From an uncultured Varibaculum sp. (GTDB lineage Bacteria; Actinomycetota; Actinomycetes; Actinomycetales; Actinomycetaceae), in assembly GCA_947255165.1 (NCBI GenBank), contig CAMYFZ010000072.1, positions 1 to 6,979 of the forward strand: 6,979 nucleotides of DNA. The letters run 5' to 3'. The notes under the pieces were generated by a model that was not told the DNA's origin, did no database searches, and saw nothing but the letters and a program-made list of their open reading frames with translations. This document shows positions 6,419 through 6,979 of the stretch, piece after piece. The position numbers were made by a program, and so were the translations under genes. The first letter of the stretch is position 1. Every line of letters begins with the position of its first letter.

Positions 6419-6979
6419 ATGAGCGAAATTAAACCCATTAAACGTGCCCTGGTCAGCGTGTACGATAAGACCGGCCTGGATAAACTGGCAAAAAGCCTGC
6501 AGGCAGCTGGGGTAGAGATTATTTCCACCGGCTCCACCGCCCGCCAGATTGCCGCTGCCGGGGTAGAAGTAACCGAAGTTTCCCAGGTAACTGGGTTTCC
6601 CGAATGCCTCGACGGGAGGGTAAAAACCCTGCACCCGCTGATTCATGCGGGGATTTTGGCTAATCGGGAGCTGCCTACTCACGTTGCGCAGCTGAAAGAA
6701 CTAAAAGTAACCCCGATCGACCTGGTGGTTGGTAATCTTTATCCTTTCGCAGACACCGTAGCTTCCGGCGCGGGGTTTGCGGATTGCATCGAAAAAATCG
6801 ATATCGGAGGCCCCTCGATGATTCGGGCGGCCGCCAAGAATCACGCCGATGTGGCAGTGATTGTTGATCCCAGTTCCTACGATGACCTTGCTGCTGCCTT
6901 GGAGCGTGGCGGATTCACTGCGCAGGAGCGCCGGGAACTGGCAGCGCGGGCCTTTAACCACACCGCTATTTATGACACC
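6419..6979 (+). CDS. purH: Bifunctional AICAR transformylase/IMP cyclohydrolase, N-terminal part (runs off the window)
   Basis: PurH catalyses the last two steps of IMP synthesis: formylation of AICAR with 10-formyl-tetrahydrofolate, then ring closure. The 187 visible residues cover the N-terminal IMP cyclohydrolase (MGS-like) domain and the beginning of the transformylase domain. The usual protein is about 520 residues, so roughly two thirds lie beyond the right edge. Motifs seen are [11 protein letters not shown] (10-20), [10 protein letters not shown] (35-44), [14 protein letters not shown] (60-73), [10 protein letters not shown] (101-110), [17 protein letters not shown] (126-142) and the domain-entry motif [10 protein letters not shown] (178-187). 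ATG 6419 has AAGGA (6405-6409) nine bases upstream. The frame is intact to the edge. The gene is preceded by a ZTP riboswitch. purN, a frequent neighbour, is not found between the DUF6350 gene and purH. Confidence 0.97.
   Translation, partial: MSEIKPIKRALVSVYDKTGLDKLAKSLQAAGVEIISTGSTARQIAAAGVEVTEVSQVTGFPECLDGRVKTLHPLIHAGILANRELPTHVAQLKELKVTPIDLVVGNLYPFADTVASGAGFADCIEKIDIGGPSMIRAAAKNHADVAVIVDPSSYDDLAAALERGGFTAQERRELAARAFNHTAIYDT

Overview
The window looks like a chromosomal segment of a moderately high-GC actinobacterium. The gene order sucC-sucD-DUF6350 membrane protein (PerM-like)-purH is a known actinobacterial neighbourhood: in Mycobacterium tuberculosis, sucCD, perM, purN and purH lie close together. 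A type I-E-like CRISPR repeat, GTG starts and the mixed codon use would suit a host-associated member of the Actinomycetaceae. That family placement is inference only.

Layout, left to right. Positions 1-848 hold a CRISPR array of 14 visible 28-bp repeats and 13 spacers of 33 bp on a strict 61-bp period. It is probably cut by the left edge, since positions 1-27 look like part of another spacer. No cas gene or recognisable leader is in view. The last repeat is degenerate and abuts a minus-strand fragment (849-1413) encoding the first ~189 residues of an MrpA/MnhA Na+/H+ antiporter subunit. The rest of that gene is absent, so it appears broken exactly at the array edge. A 216-bp divergent intergenic region (1414-1629) leads into sucC (1630-2796) and sucD (2827-3759), which encode a complete succinyl-CoA synthetase with all key motifs. 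After sucD come three successive hairpins, the last a very strong GC-rich terminator. Next is a 789-residue DUF6350/PerM-like polytopic membrane protein (3915-6284) with long charged tails. A ZTP (pfl-motif) riboswitch (about 6321-6388) then precedes purH, which runs off the right edge (6419-6979).

How the parts work together. SucCD supplies the substrate-level phosphorylation step of the TCA cycle. PurH carries out the last two steps of IMP synthesis, using 10-formyl-tetrahydrofolate to consume AICAR (ZMP). The ZTP riboswitch senses ZMP/ZTP, the intermediate that accumulates when folate one-carbon units run short, so it should raise purH expression when PurH's substrate builds up. purN, often found between perM and purH, is missing here. 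The two most notable observations are the CRISPR array joined to a truncated antiporter gene and the riboswitch. I see no convincing wholly new system; the array/mrpA junction is the least explained structure.
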